From JAZKFR01 sp040386295 (GTDB lineage Bacteria > Pseudomonadota > Gammaproteobacteria > Burkholderiales > Rhodocyclaceae): 28,578 nucleotides of DNA. Both the position numbers and the translations under genes were made by a program. Positions 1 through 7,194 of the stretch are shown here, one piece after another (the first letter of the stretch is position 1; each line of letters starts with the position of its first letter). The notes beneath the pieces are model-generated. The model searched no databases, was not told where the DNA came from, and saw only the letters and a list, made by a program, of their open reading frames with translations. The stretch lies in contig JAZKFR010000029.1 of the NCBI GenBank assembly GCA_040386295.1, positions 1-28,578 of the forward strand. Direction: 5' to 3'.

Positions 1-394
1 AGATGTAGCTTCGTGTTGAGCCCCCTTTTGTACGGCTCATGTCTTGGTTGCCGCCCTGAGCGCCTGCTGCATGCGGGTGCACCTTGATGTGACTTACGTC
101 AATCATCAGCCATTCAAAATCCGGTGCGTCAATAAGTTGCTCTAACAACCCTTCCCAAGTGCCACTATCTCGCCATCGACAAAAACGACGCTGCGTGTTT
201 TTCCAGTCCCCATACTCCGTCGGCAGGTCTCGCCACGGCGCACCCGTCCGCAGAATCCAAAAAACCGCGTTGATAAACAGCCGATTATCCCGTGCTTCGC
301 CGCCCCAAGATCCTTTCCTGCCCGGCAAGTGTGGTTCCAGAAGATGCCAAACGTGATCCGAAATATCGTGCCTACGGTGTGCTGCAACGCCCAT
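1..394 (-). CDS. IS5-family transposase, 5' part (cut by window edge)
   Basis: This is the N-terminal 131 codons of a DDE transposase of the IS5 family (IS427/IS1031-like), reading leftward off the window. The translation begins MGVAAHRRHDISDHVWHLLE. It continues with LPGRKGSWGGEARDNRLFIN, then WILRTGAPWRDLP and YGDWKNTQRRFCRW, all typical of the family's N-terminal domain. MIDVSHIKVHPHAAGA, about residues 99-114, carries the first catalytic Asp. The frame is open without a stop to base 1. The ATG at 394 is preceded by a purine-rich AGGGGGAAAG ribosome-binding site. The IS end should lie between 395 and 460, but the partner terminal repeat is outside the window, so the boundary cannot be fixed. 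A TATAAT box on the minus strand (435-440) may be its -10 element. Whether the element is intact cannot be judged here. Confidence 0.88.
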   Translation of the reverse strand, partial: MGVAAHRRHDISDHVWHLLEPHLPGRKGSWGGEARDNRLFINAVFWILRTGAPWRDLPTEYGDWKNTQRRFCRWRDSGTWEGLLEQLIDAPDFEWLMIDVSHIKVHPHAAGAQGGNQDMSRTKGGSTRSYI

Positions 395-460
395 CTTCTT
401 TCCCCCTTTTTATCAGCATTAACGATTAACGGGAATTATAAATTTAATCTCATGACGACA

Positions 461-1912
461 CTACCCAAACAAATTTCTCAACCTTGAGAAAAACCCTAGC
501 CGCCGGCCTTGTGGCGCCCCGCCTAAGACCAGAGATGAGGAAGTAGCGCTCGATGTCTGAGTTGCAACGACTGATCCTTGCCTATTGGGTTTTCTAGCTC
601 CACTAGCTTGAGGCATAGCTGGCGCAGGGCTCGTAACTGGAATTGCCGTGGCTGGAGTTGCAATGACGACAGCTGGCGGAGTTGCCGGTTGCGCATTCAC
701 CACTACCGGTGATCGTACAGCCATCCCTTGATGGCTCAGATCATGCTGTCGAAAACCTGGATACCGGGCATTCAAATCGTGACTCGAGATAAAATCACGC
801 TCTTTCTGCAATGGCATCGTGGAATACCAGATATCGTAATGAGATTGATCCATAAAGCGGTACCCTGCCTCAAGCATCACATTCTCTAGGTTGGCTCGGT
901 AATTTACTGTCTGCGTTGTGGAGATACACAGTCTTGTTGCGCCACGCCCAACAAGCTGCCGCAATTCTGCCTCTGTTATATCTTCCAGATTGTCATTCAC
1001 TAGCGAAATAACTCGATTCTCTGGGTCAAACGCTGTTTTCCGTACGTCTGCGCTGTAGTTCAATGAATTTGCGCTTGCTTGCGAGAGAACTTCGTATGCC
1101 ATGGGCCTATGCAATGCCCCCCAATACTGATTACACGTAATCCTCTTACGGAAGCATTGAAAAACTCGGGGATCGCTTATGTGCCGCTCCGGCACACTGA
1201 AACCATGTTTTTCGAAAAGGGCTTGCTGTGCCAAGCTTGGTGCATGATTCAATGGAAATTTGAGGCGTAGCGCTGCTGGATTTTGGCGCAGAATGGTGTC
1301 CAGTTCGTCTATTGGAATCTCTGCTAAAGGGCGATCATAAAAATCAATGGCAAACTCCCGAGGGCTCTCAGGATCGGTATCGAAACTGATAAAAGGCTTG
1401 TGGCCAGAGGCATGGGCTGGATTGTGCTTAATTTCTGTCTTGTCTTGCAGCACCCCATAAAAATGCGTCTCAGGGGCAGACACTTCTACCCGCCAATTCG
1501 GGTCGCGTACCCAACGTTCTACACTCCCCTGATCGGCGGGTTGATATCCGTACGCATACAGAGTATCCAGCAGCCCATTCTTCTGTAAAAAATCTTCTAG
1601 CCGGTTGTCCTTCGGAAAACGCACCTCATTAATTCTAAAATCACCGACGCGATCCTCAAACTTGGGGCGATTATTGCCCACATCGATGCTAAGTAGCAGA
1701 TCAAGCGTCGGGAGTCCCGCAAAATTAGCAATCAAGGGTCTTTTAAGCTTCGAATCGTCGAGTTTTTCCCCTACAGCATAATGATCTACCGTCATCCCCA
1801 AAGCGATTTTAGTGCCAGTATTAGCTGTTGAAGCCTGCGTTTTTGCTTTCTGCTCTATCAATGTTTTAGTGTCTTGCACTGTACCGACTTGCTTTAACGA
1901 AGCAGAATTCAT
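461..1912 (-). CDS. Orphan 483-aa protein, effector-like composition
   Basis: I do not recognise this protein. The start is well supported: AAGGAG lies six bases before the ATG. Residues 1-38 are polar and rich in Ser, Thr, Gln and Ala with no hydrophobic signal peptide. A mixed alpha/beta-looking body follows, to about residue 410, with segments such as ISLVNDNLEDITEAELRQLV. Residues of about 415-465 form a Pro/Ala/Thr/Ser-rich low-complexity stretch. The protein ends in a short basic amphipathic tail, GRRLGFFSRLRNLFG. No transmembrane segment, enzyme motif or repeat is evident. The unstructured polar N-terminus and low-complexity C-terminus resemble substrates of contact-dependent secretion systems, but that is inference from composition. 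The gene is monocistronic, and an IS5-type transposase starts only 67 bases downstream on the same strand. Confidence 0.75.
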   Translation of the reverse strand: MNSASLKQVGTVQDTKTLIEQKAKTQASTANTGTKIALGMTVDHYAVGEKLDDSKLKRPLIANFAGLPTLDLLLSIDVGNNRPKFEDRVGDFRINEVRFPKDNRLEDFLQKNGLLDTLYAYGYQPADQGSVERWVRDPNWRVEVSAPETHFYGVLQDKTEIKHNPAHASGHKPFISFDTDPESPREFAIDFYDRPLAEIPIDELDTILRQNPAALRLKFPLNHAPSLAQQALFEKHGFSVPERHISDPRVFQCFRKRITCNQYWGALHRPMAYEVLSQASANSLNYSADVRKTAFDPENRVISLVNDNLEDITEAELRQLVGRGATRLCISTTQTVNYRANLENVMLEAGYRFMDQSHYDIWYSTMPLQKERDFISSHDLNARYPGFRQHDLSHQGMAVRSPVVVNAQPATPPAVVIATPATAIPVTSPAPAMPQASGARKPNRQGSVVATQTSSATSSSLVLGGAPQGRRLGFFSRLRNLFG

Positions 1913-2304
1913 GATTACTCCTTAAAAAATTTCACAGAAAGCCGCAGCTTTATTGTTGGTGGTTGCTGCGCAAAGAAAGTTCCATAAATTTTCTAAAACA
2001 GCACAACATCGACCCGGCTGGGCGGCGCAAGCTGGGGGCGCGATTAGCGTGACTGGGTTCGAGATCGCTGCTTGTGTTGCATCACCTCAGTTAGCCGCTT
2101 CTCTGTCCAAGCTTCTCACTGCTCGCTAACAGAGGGGAGAGGAACAGAGGGACTACGCAAAGCCAGCGCTAGGGCAATCAGGGCAAAAAGGGTCGAGGCC
2201 AAACTGAGTGTTCACGCTGCCTTGAATAGACAATTCACAGACACAACTCACAGCACACAATCCGCAGCACATAAACAACCTTGGCTTGGAGAGCGTGTTC
2301 AAAT
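1913..2304. other. 392-bp gap without a convincing gene
   Basis: The gap lies between the orphan gene's start and the 3' end of aas, both on the minus strand. No RNA gene and no coding frame with a ribosome-binding site is visible. The part next to 1913 is A/T-rich and should hold the promoter of the 483-codon gene, but I cannot pick out a convincing -35/-10 pair. The middle has G-rich near-repeats (ACAGAGGG twice near 2130-2155), and 2230-2280 is CA-rich. It may be decayed former coding sequence. Confidence 0.5.
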
Positions 2305-4434
2305 TTAGGCGCTTTCTTCGGCCAGTCGTTTGAGCGTGACGTAGTCTGTTTTGCCTGAGCCGAGCAGCGGGATCGTCGCTAGATGATGGATGATTCGCGG
2401 CACAGCTAGCTCAGCTGTGCCTAGACTGCGGGCGGCGCTGAGTAATTGCTCGCGGGCTAATGTCGGGGCGTTGCTAAAGAGCACCAGTGCCTCGCCTTTG
2501 GCTGCGTCAGCGCGTGTCGAGGCCGCGTGGGCAAAGCCTGGAGCCGCTGTTGCGGCAATCTTTTCAACCACCTCCAGTGAAACCATTTCGCCAGCAATTT
2601 TGGCAAAACGCTTGATGCGGCCTCGAATGTGCAAAAAGCCTTCCTCGTCACGATGCACAATATCGCCGGTTGAGTACCAGCCCTCGCGGATTGATTCTGG
2701 CGCTTGAATCACGCCTGGTTGATCAAACAGAAAATAGCCTTTCATCAGATTCGGGCCTTTGACATGGAGCGCAGCCGCGCCCTCAATTCCGGGAACTGCT
2801 TCGAGCTGGTACTCCATTCCGGGCAGCAGCTGCCCGACGCTGCCGATCTTGCACGCCATGGGCACATTGACGGCGACCACAGGGGCGCATTCGGTGACGC
2901 CGTAACCTTCGAGAATACGGATTCCGAACTTATCAATCCATGTTTGACGCACTTCTTCTGACAGTTTTTCGGCGCCCGCAACAACGTAACGTAAGCGGCC
3001 AAAATCGTAGGGGTGGGCAAACTTGGCGTAATTGCCAAGAAAAGTTGAGGTGCCGAACAGCACGGTGCAATCACGGTCATAGACGATTTCTGGAATCACT
3101 CGGTAATGCAGCGGACTCGGGTAGAGAAAAACCTTACAGCCAGAAACTAAAGGCAATAAAACGCCACAGGTCAAACCAAACGAGTGAAACAAAGGGAGCG
3201 CCATCATGAATTTATCAAGCGGGGTAAAGTCCGCAACGGCGCGCACCTGCGCCACGTTGGAGAGCAGAGAGGCGTGCGAATGAACAACGCCTTTCGGCTT
3301 GCCTTCTGAGCCTGAGGTAAATAGCACGAGGGCGGGATCATCGGCTTGTTGACTCAGCATGGCGCGGCGCGGTACGAGCAAGTGCCACAACACCCACAGT
3401 TTGTCGCGCAGCCCAAATTGGGCTTTTAAGTCTTCGAGGAAGTACACCGTCACGCCGGGAAGTTGCTCAACCAGCGAGGTGAGGCGCGCTTTCTCGAGAA
3501 AGCTGCGTGAAGCGATGATGGTTTTAATTTTTGCTGCTGTGCACGCAGCACGTAGCCCCTCGGCGCCTGCTGTGTAATTGAGCATCGCGGGAATGCGCTT
3601 GCCCGCCGTCAGCGCCAGGATCAAGCTCAGCGTTGGCGCGGCATTGGGCGTCAGTACACCGATTACCTCTCCGGCCTTGCTCAAACGAGACATCAAGCGC
3701 TGCATGCCGAGCGACATTTTGAGCAATGAGCCATACGACTCTTCGATCAAACGCACGTCTTCAACCAATTTGTAATGACGTCCAAATGTGTTTTTGCCGT
3801 CGAGAAACGCCTCAAACAAGGTGCGTTGTGGCCGAGTCGCCACCAGCATGTCGAGCAAAATAGCGCGCAGTAAGGTGCCCGCGCGGCGCCGACGTTGTTT
3901 CGCTGAGGGTAAATCCGGCATCGGAATCGTGCGGCGCGGCTGAATATTGATCGTCACTTTCGGCAATAGTTTGCGTGGGTAAACGCCAGCCAAACGCCCA
4001 AAGTAGCTTCGCGCTGCGCCATCAATGCGAACCGGCACGACGACGGCGCCGGTTTTGGCGGCAACGAAAGCGGCGCCGTCATAGACCTTCATCAACGAAC
4101 CGGTGTTGGTAATACGACCTTCCGGGAAAATCACCACGGGTTGCCCCGTCAGCACCAGCTTGACGATCTGTTTCATCGCCAAGGGACTGGCCGAATCAAC
4201 GGCAAGGTGCGGCACAAAGCGCAACAGCAAACGAAACAAAGGACGGCTAGCGATTTGGCTATGCACGACAAAGACGGCGTCTATCGGCATCAATAAACCG
4301 AGCAACAAACCATCGATGAAAGATTCGTGGTTGGCAACAATCAAGGTTCGCGGATTGTGAAATACCGCCGGGTCACCGCGCAGCTCGACACGGAAAAGCG
4401 CCTTGAGTAGGCAACGCAAAAAAAGTTTGAGCAT
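2305..4434 (-). CDS. aas: Bifunctional 2-acyl-GPE acyltransferase / acyl-ACP synthetase
   Basis: Aas at the inner membrane reacylates 2-acyl-lysophosphatidylethanolamine and charges fatty acids onto ACP, recycling lysolipids and incorporating exogenous fatty acids. The N-terminal PlsC-type domain has the catalytic NHESFID (His36, Asp41) and FPEG (103-106). The C-terminal AMP-binding domain has LFTSGSEGKPKG (371-382), YGVTECAP (511-518), the GWYSTGD region near 585-591, and the late lysine in LGSGKTDY (Lys695). The 709-residue length and near-continuous similarity fit E. coli Aas (about 719). The ATG at 4434 is chosen because AAGGAA precedes it and the protein then begins MLKLFLRCLLKALFRVEL, like the family. 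The frame is open to 4545, but those 37 codons look non-coding. The gene lies 159 bases downstream of lolD on the same strand and may be co-transcribed. Confidence 0.95.
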   Translation of the reverse strand: MLKLFLRCLLKALFRVELRGDPAVFHNPRTLIVANHESFIDGLLLGLLMPIDAVFVVHSQIASRPLFRLLLRFVPHLAVDSASPLAMKQIVKLVLTGQPVVIFPEGRITNTGSLMKVYDGAAFVAAKTGAVVVPVRIDGAARSYFGRLAGVYPRKLLPKVTINIQPRRTIPMPDLPSAKQRRRRAGTLLRAILLDMLVATRPQRTLFEAFLDGKNTFGRHYKLVEDVRLIEESYGSLLKMSLGMQRLMSRLSKAGEVIGVLTPNAAPTLSLILALTAGKRIPAMLNYTAGAEGLRAACTAAKIKTIIASRSFLEKARLTSLVEQLPGVTVYFLEDLKAQFGLRDKLWVLWHLLVPRRAMLSQQADDPALVLFTSGSEGKPKGVVHSHASLLSNVAQVRAVADFTPLDKFMMALPLFHSFGLTCGVLLPLVSGCKVFLYPSPLHYRVIPEIVYDRDCTVLFGTSTFLGNYAKFAHPYDFGRLRYVVAGAEKLSEEVRQTWIDKFGIRILEGYGVTECAPVVAVNVPMACKIGSVGQLLPGMEYQLEAVPGIEGAAALHVKGPNLMKGYFLFDQPGVIQAPESIREGWYSTGDIVHRDEEGFLHIRGRIKRFAKIAGEMVSLEVVEKIAATAAPGFAHAASTRADAAKGEALVLFSNAPTLAREQLLSAARSLGTAELAVPRIIHHLATIPLLGSGKTDYVTLKRLAEESA

Positions 4435-4593
4435 GATTTTTCCTTGATTTTTTAAGTTTAGTACTCCCATGAACGGCCATGAGTGGCACATGGGGCGCTT
4501 GGGGGCAATGCTGAACGACGCTGCGCTCAGCAAAACTCGGCTCAAGATGCGGCCATGAAGTCAAAAAATTGAACGCTGAAATTGAACACTTAA

Positions 4594-5298
4594 TTAGCCC
4601 GCAGGAGCCAAAACACCGTCGCTGAGACTGACGATGCGCTCTGCGTGCGCGGCTAGTTTTAAATCGTGCGTGACGATGATAAAGCTGGTTTGGCGCGAAC
4701 GATTGAGCGCGAGCATGAGTTCAAAAACGGCTTCTGCGGTTTTGCGGTCGAGGTTGCCGGTGGGTTCGTCTGCGAGAACGCAGGCAGGCTCGGTGACTAA
4801 GGCACGGGCGATGGCTGCGCGCTGGCGCTCGCCGCCGGATAGTTCGGCGGGACGGTGCTGGAGTCTATGCGCCAAACCAACTTCTGCGAGTACGTGCGCC
4901 GCGCGATCCTCCGCTTCGCTTTTCGGCAAACGGCGAATTAACAAGGGCATAGCGACGTTTTCGAGCGCAGTAAACTCGGCGAGCAGATGATGAAATTGGT
5001 AAACGAAACCGAGATGACGATTACGCCAAACGCTGCGTTCCGCCTCGTTGAGGCTTGATAAATCGCGCCCCATCACGTGTATTTGACCCGCCGTGGGGCT
5101 ATCTAAGCCGCCCAACAAATGCAGCAAGGTGCTTTTACCCGAACCCGAAGCGCCGACGATCGCCAGGCGTTCTCCGGCCACAATGTTTAGCTCAATGTTA
5201 AGCAAGACCGGCACATCAACAGCGCCTTGCCGGTAGATTTTGCTTAAGCCCTGGCAAGCCAAAACGGGCGTCGCAGAGCTTGGGATGCGTTCATTCAT
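4594..5298 (-). CDS. lolD: Lipoprotein-releasing ABC transporter ATPase LolD
   Basis: LolD is the cytoplasmic ATPase that powers release of outer-membrane lipoproteins from the inner membrane to the carrier LolA, working with the LolC/E permease. The 234-residue protein has a Walker A GASGSGKST (49-57), a Q-loop in FVYQFHHLL (98-106), which is the LolD version, the signature LSGGERQR (153-160), Walker B with Asp177-Glu178 in LADEPTGNLD, and a switch histidine in VTHD. The ATG at 5298 overlaps the end of lolC by 8 bases (ATGAATGA), implying translational coupling. The frame is open further upstream to 5403, but that part lies inside lolC and is not family-like. Length and motif order are normal. 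Confidence 0.96.
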   Translation of the reverse strand: MNERIPSSATPVLACQGLSKIYRQGAVDVPVLLNIELNIVAGERLAIVGASGSGKSTLLHLLGGLDSPTAGQIHVMGRDLSSLNEAERSVWRNRHLGFVYQFHHLLAEFTALENVAMPLLIRRLPKSEAEDRAAHVLAEVGLAHRLQHRPAELSGGERQRAAIARALVTEPACVLADEPTGNLDRKTAEAVFELMLALNRSRQTSFIIVTHDLKLAAHAERIVSLSDGVLAPAG

Positions 5299-6616
5299 AG
5301 CGCAAAGCCTCGGCAGGATTAACTCGCGATGCACGCCAACTTGGGTAGAGCGTGGCCAGCAAGGAGAGAACGAAGGCGACAGCGGTGATGGTGCTGACAT
5401 CACGCCACTGCAATTCGGAGGGCAGCTCTGAGATGTAGTACACCTCTTTGGCTAAGAACTGCATGCCGAGCACACGCTCGATAAAGGGCACGACGACGTC
5501 GATATTGAGTGCGACCGCCACCCCGCCCGCAATGCCCAAACCTAGGCCAATGAAGCCGATTAAAGCGCCTTGCACCATAAAAATCGCCATGATGCTCGTC
5601 GGGCTAGCGCCTAGGGTGCGCAGAATCGCGATGTCTGCCTGTTTGTCGGTAACGGCCATTACCAAGGTGGACACGATGTTGAAGGCAGCGACGGCGACGA
5701 TCAGCGACAGGATGATGAACATCATGTTTTTTTCGATTTGCACCGCGCGGAAAAAGTTGGCATGGCTACGCGTCCAATCGCTGATCGAGACATCTTGCTT
5801 AATGCTGCCAGCCAAAGCACGTGCCACACGCGGTGCGGTAAATAGATCGTCGAGTTTGAGGCGCACGCCTGAGACACGATCGCCCATGCGGTACAAGCGT
5901 TGCGCATCTTCCATACGAATTAAAGCCAAACCGTTGTCGTACTCGAACATGCCGACTTCAAATAAGCCGACGACGGTGAATGTTTTTAAGCGTGGCACAA
6001 CCCCCGCCGGGGTCACCACGCCTTGCGGTGCGATCAAGCTCAGTTTGTCGCCGACAAAAACACCGAGTGAACGCGCCAGTTCTGCACCCAGCACGATGTT
6101 GAACGAATCCGGTGTCAGCAAATCAAGACGACCACTTTTCATGTGCGATGAGAAGTCGACGACCTTATCTTCTTCGCTCGGCACAATGCCGCGCACTAAT
6201 ACGCCCTGCACCGCCTGCCCGTAGGCGAGCATGCCTTGCGTCTGCACAAAAGGCGCTGCGGCGAGCACATGTGGCGCTTGCACGGCCTGCTTTGCCAGCG
6301 CTTCCCAGGCGGCGAGCCCGCCCAAGGCGCTGCCGTCCGCACTAATTTGCACGTGCGAAACAACGGCCAAAATACGATCACGCAGTTCGCTCTGAAAGCC
6401 GTTCATCACGGATAAAACGATGATCAAAGCGGCTACGCCCAAGGCCATGCCGAGCATTGAAATCAGCGAAATGAAGGAAATAAAGTGATTGCGCCGCTTG
6501 GTTCTGGTGTAACGCAAACCAATACGTAACTCGTAAAACGAACAGGCGCGTACAAGAGACTGAAAGTACGATGGGGAATACGCTGGCAACAGGGGCAACG
6601 GGGGCAACCGGCTCAT
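5291..6616 (-). CDS. lolC: Lipoprotein-releasing ABC transporter permease LolC/E
   Basis: This is the inner-membrane permease of the Lol exporter, a 441-residue FtsX/MacB-type protein. YELRIGLRYTRTKRRNHFIS is the typical start of the family core. A first membrane segment follows (about 48-75, with the LSVMNGF element), then a periplasmic domain of roughly 200 residues. Three C-terminal membrane segments come next, ending at SRVNPAEALRYE. A single permease gene beside lolD suggests the homodimeric or hybrid LolC/E arrangement rather than separate lolC and lolE; a second permease elsewhere cannot be excluded. The ATG at 6616 is the only plausible start, although no good Shine-Dalgarno precedes it. 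It adds about 26 residues ahead of the conserved core, partly encoded by a 9-bp triplicate. The stop overlaps the start of lolD. Confidence 0.94.
   Translation of the reverse strand: MSRLPPLPLLPAYSPSYFQSLVRACSFYELRIGLRYTRTKRRNHFISFISLISMLGMALGVAALIIVLSVMNGFQSELRDRILAVVSHVQISADGSALGGLAAWEALAKQAVQAPHVLAAAPFVQTQGMLAYGQAVQGVLVRGIVPSEEDKVVDFSSHMKSGRLDLLTPDSFNIVLGAELARSLGVFVGDKLSLIAPQGVVTPAGVVPRLKTFTVVGLFEVGMFEYDNGLALIRMEDAQRLYRMGDRVSGVRLKLDDLFTAPRVARALAGSIKQDVSISDWTRSHANFFRAVQIEKNMMFIILSLIVAVAAFNIVSTLVMAVTDKQADIAILRTLGASPTSIMAIFMVQGALIGFIGLGLGIAGGVAVALNIDVVVPFIERVLGMQFLAKEVYYISELPSELQWRDVSTITAVAFVLSLLATLYPSWRASRVNPAEALRYE
6585..6611. repeat. 9-bp tandem repeat, three copies
   Basis: GGCAACAGG, GGCAACGGG and GGCAACCGG follow one another directly and differ only at the seventh base. 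On the coding strand they encode the RLP-PLP-LLP segment at the extreme N-terminus of LolC, ahead of the conserved core, so copy number could vary in frame. Confidence 0.85.
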
Positions 6617-6691
6617 AGAAAAATCGCTTGTCTTGGCATGGGTGTAAAGAGGTGGGTCTGAATGGGCGCAAGCACTTTGTTTAAGAAATCG

Positions 6692-6720
6692 TCGTCATCG
6701 CCGCAGCCGCGTCCTATAAA
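6692..6720 (+). promoter_or_regulatory. Candidate promoter of ridA-recG
   Basis: TATAAA (6715-6720) lies 17 bases after a weak -35-like TCGTCA (6692-6697), about 50 bases before the ridA start and inside the divergent lolC/ridA gap. Only the -10 box is good. A strong ribosome-binding site AAAGGAG (6756-6762) precedes the ridA ATG. Confidence 0.4.
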
Positions 6721-6769
6721 ATGCGCGGCTTGGGCGCTCTGCGGGCGCTCATTCTAAAGGAGATGTGCC

Positions 6770-7171
6770 ATGCCAACGCAAAACAAAACAAACAAGACGG
6801 TGATCAGTACGGAGCAGGCACCCGCCGCGATTGGTACTTATTCGCAAGCTATTCGGGCTGGCGATACGGTTTATTTGTCCGGCCAAATTGGTCTTGATCC
6901 GCTCAGCATGCAGATGGTCGAAGGCATTGACGCGCAAATTGAACAGGTTTTCACGAACCTAAATGCAGTGGCACAAGCGGCTGGCGGCTCGCTCGCGGAC
7001 GTTGTGAAGCTGACGGTTTTTTTGACGGATCTAGGCAACTTTGCGCAGGTTAATGCGGCGATGAGCCGACATTTCAAGGCGCCTTTCCCGGCACGTGCCG
7101 CGCTCGGCGTTTCTGCCCTGCCGCGTGGCGCGCTGGTCGAAGCCGACGCCGTCATGGTGCTAGGCGACTAA
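6770..7171 (+). CDS. ridA: RidA-family enamine/imine deaminase
   Basis: This is a cytosolic trimeric RidA (YjgF/YER057c/UK114) protein that hydrolyses reactive 2-aminoacrylate and related enamines released by PLP enzymes, protecting those enzymes. The 133-residue protein has the N-terminal signature APAAIGTYSQAI, then VYLSGQIG, the VVKLTVFLTDL segment, and the substrate-binding arginine Arg109 in FPARAALGVSALPRGALVE. Length is normal for the family (about 128-135). The start is fixed by AAAGGAG seven bases before the ATG. recG follows after 23 bases, so the two are probably one transcript. No feature points to a specialised paralogue, though several Rid subfamilies share these motifs. Confidence 0.93.
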   Translation: MPTQNKTNKTVISTEQAPAAIGTYSQAIRAGDTVYLSGQIGLDPLSMQMVEGIDAQIEQVFTNLNAVAQAAGGSLADVVKLTVFLTDLGNFAQVNAAMSRHFKAPFPARAALGVSALPRGALVEADAVMVLGD

Positions 7172-7194
7172 GCTAGGCATCTCTAGGCGCAAGC

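Noticed and set aside
2072..2308. 78-codon frame in the gap before aas
   Set aside because: It starts at TTG without a ribosome-binding site, runs into the 3' end of aas from the other strand, and has no family resemblance.
4435..4545. 37-codon extension of aas
   Set aside because: Family similarity starts at the ATG at 4434, which has a ribosome-binding site; the extension shows no similarity to Aas.
5448..6224. 258-codon plus-strand frame opposite lolC
   Set aside because: It is antisense to a confidently identified permease, has no ribosome-binding site, and its Ser/Thr/Arg/Pro composition is that of a mirrored hydrophobic gene.
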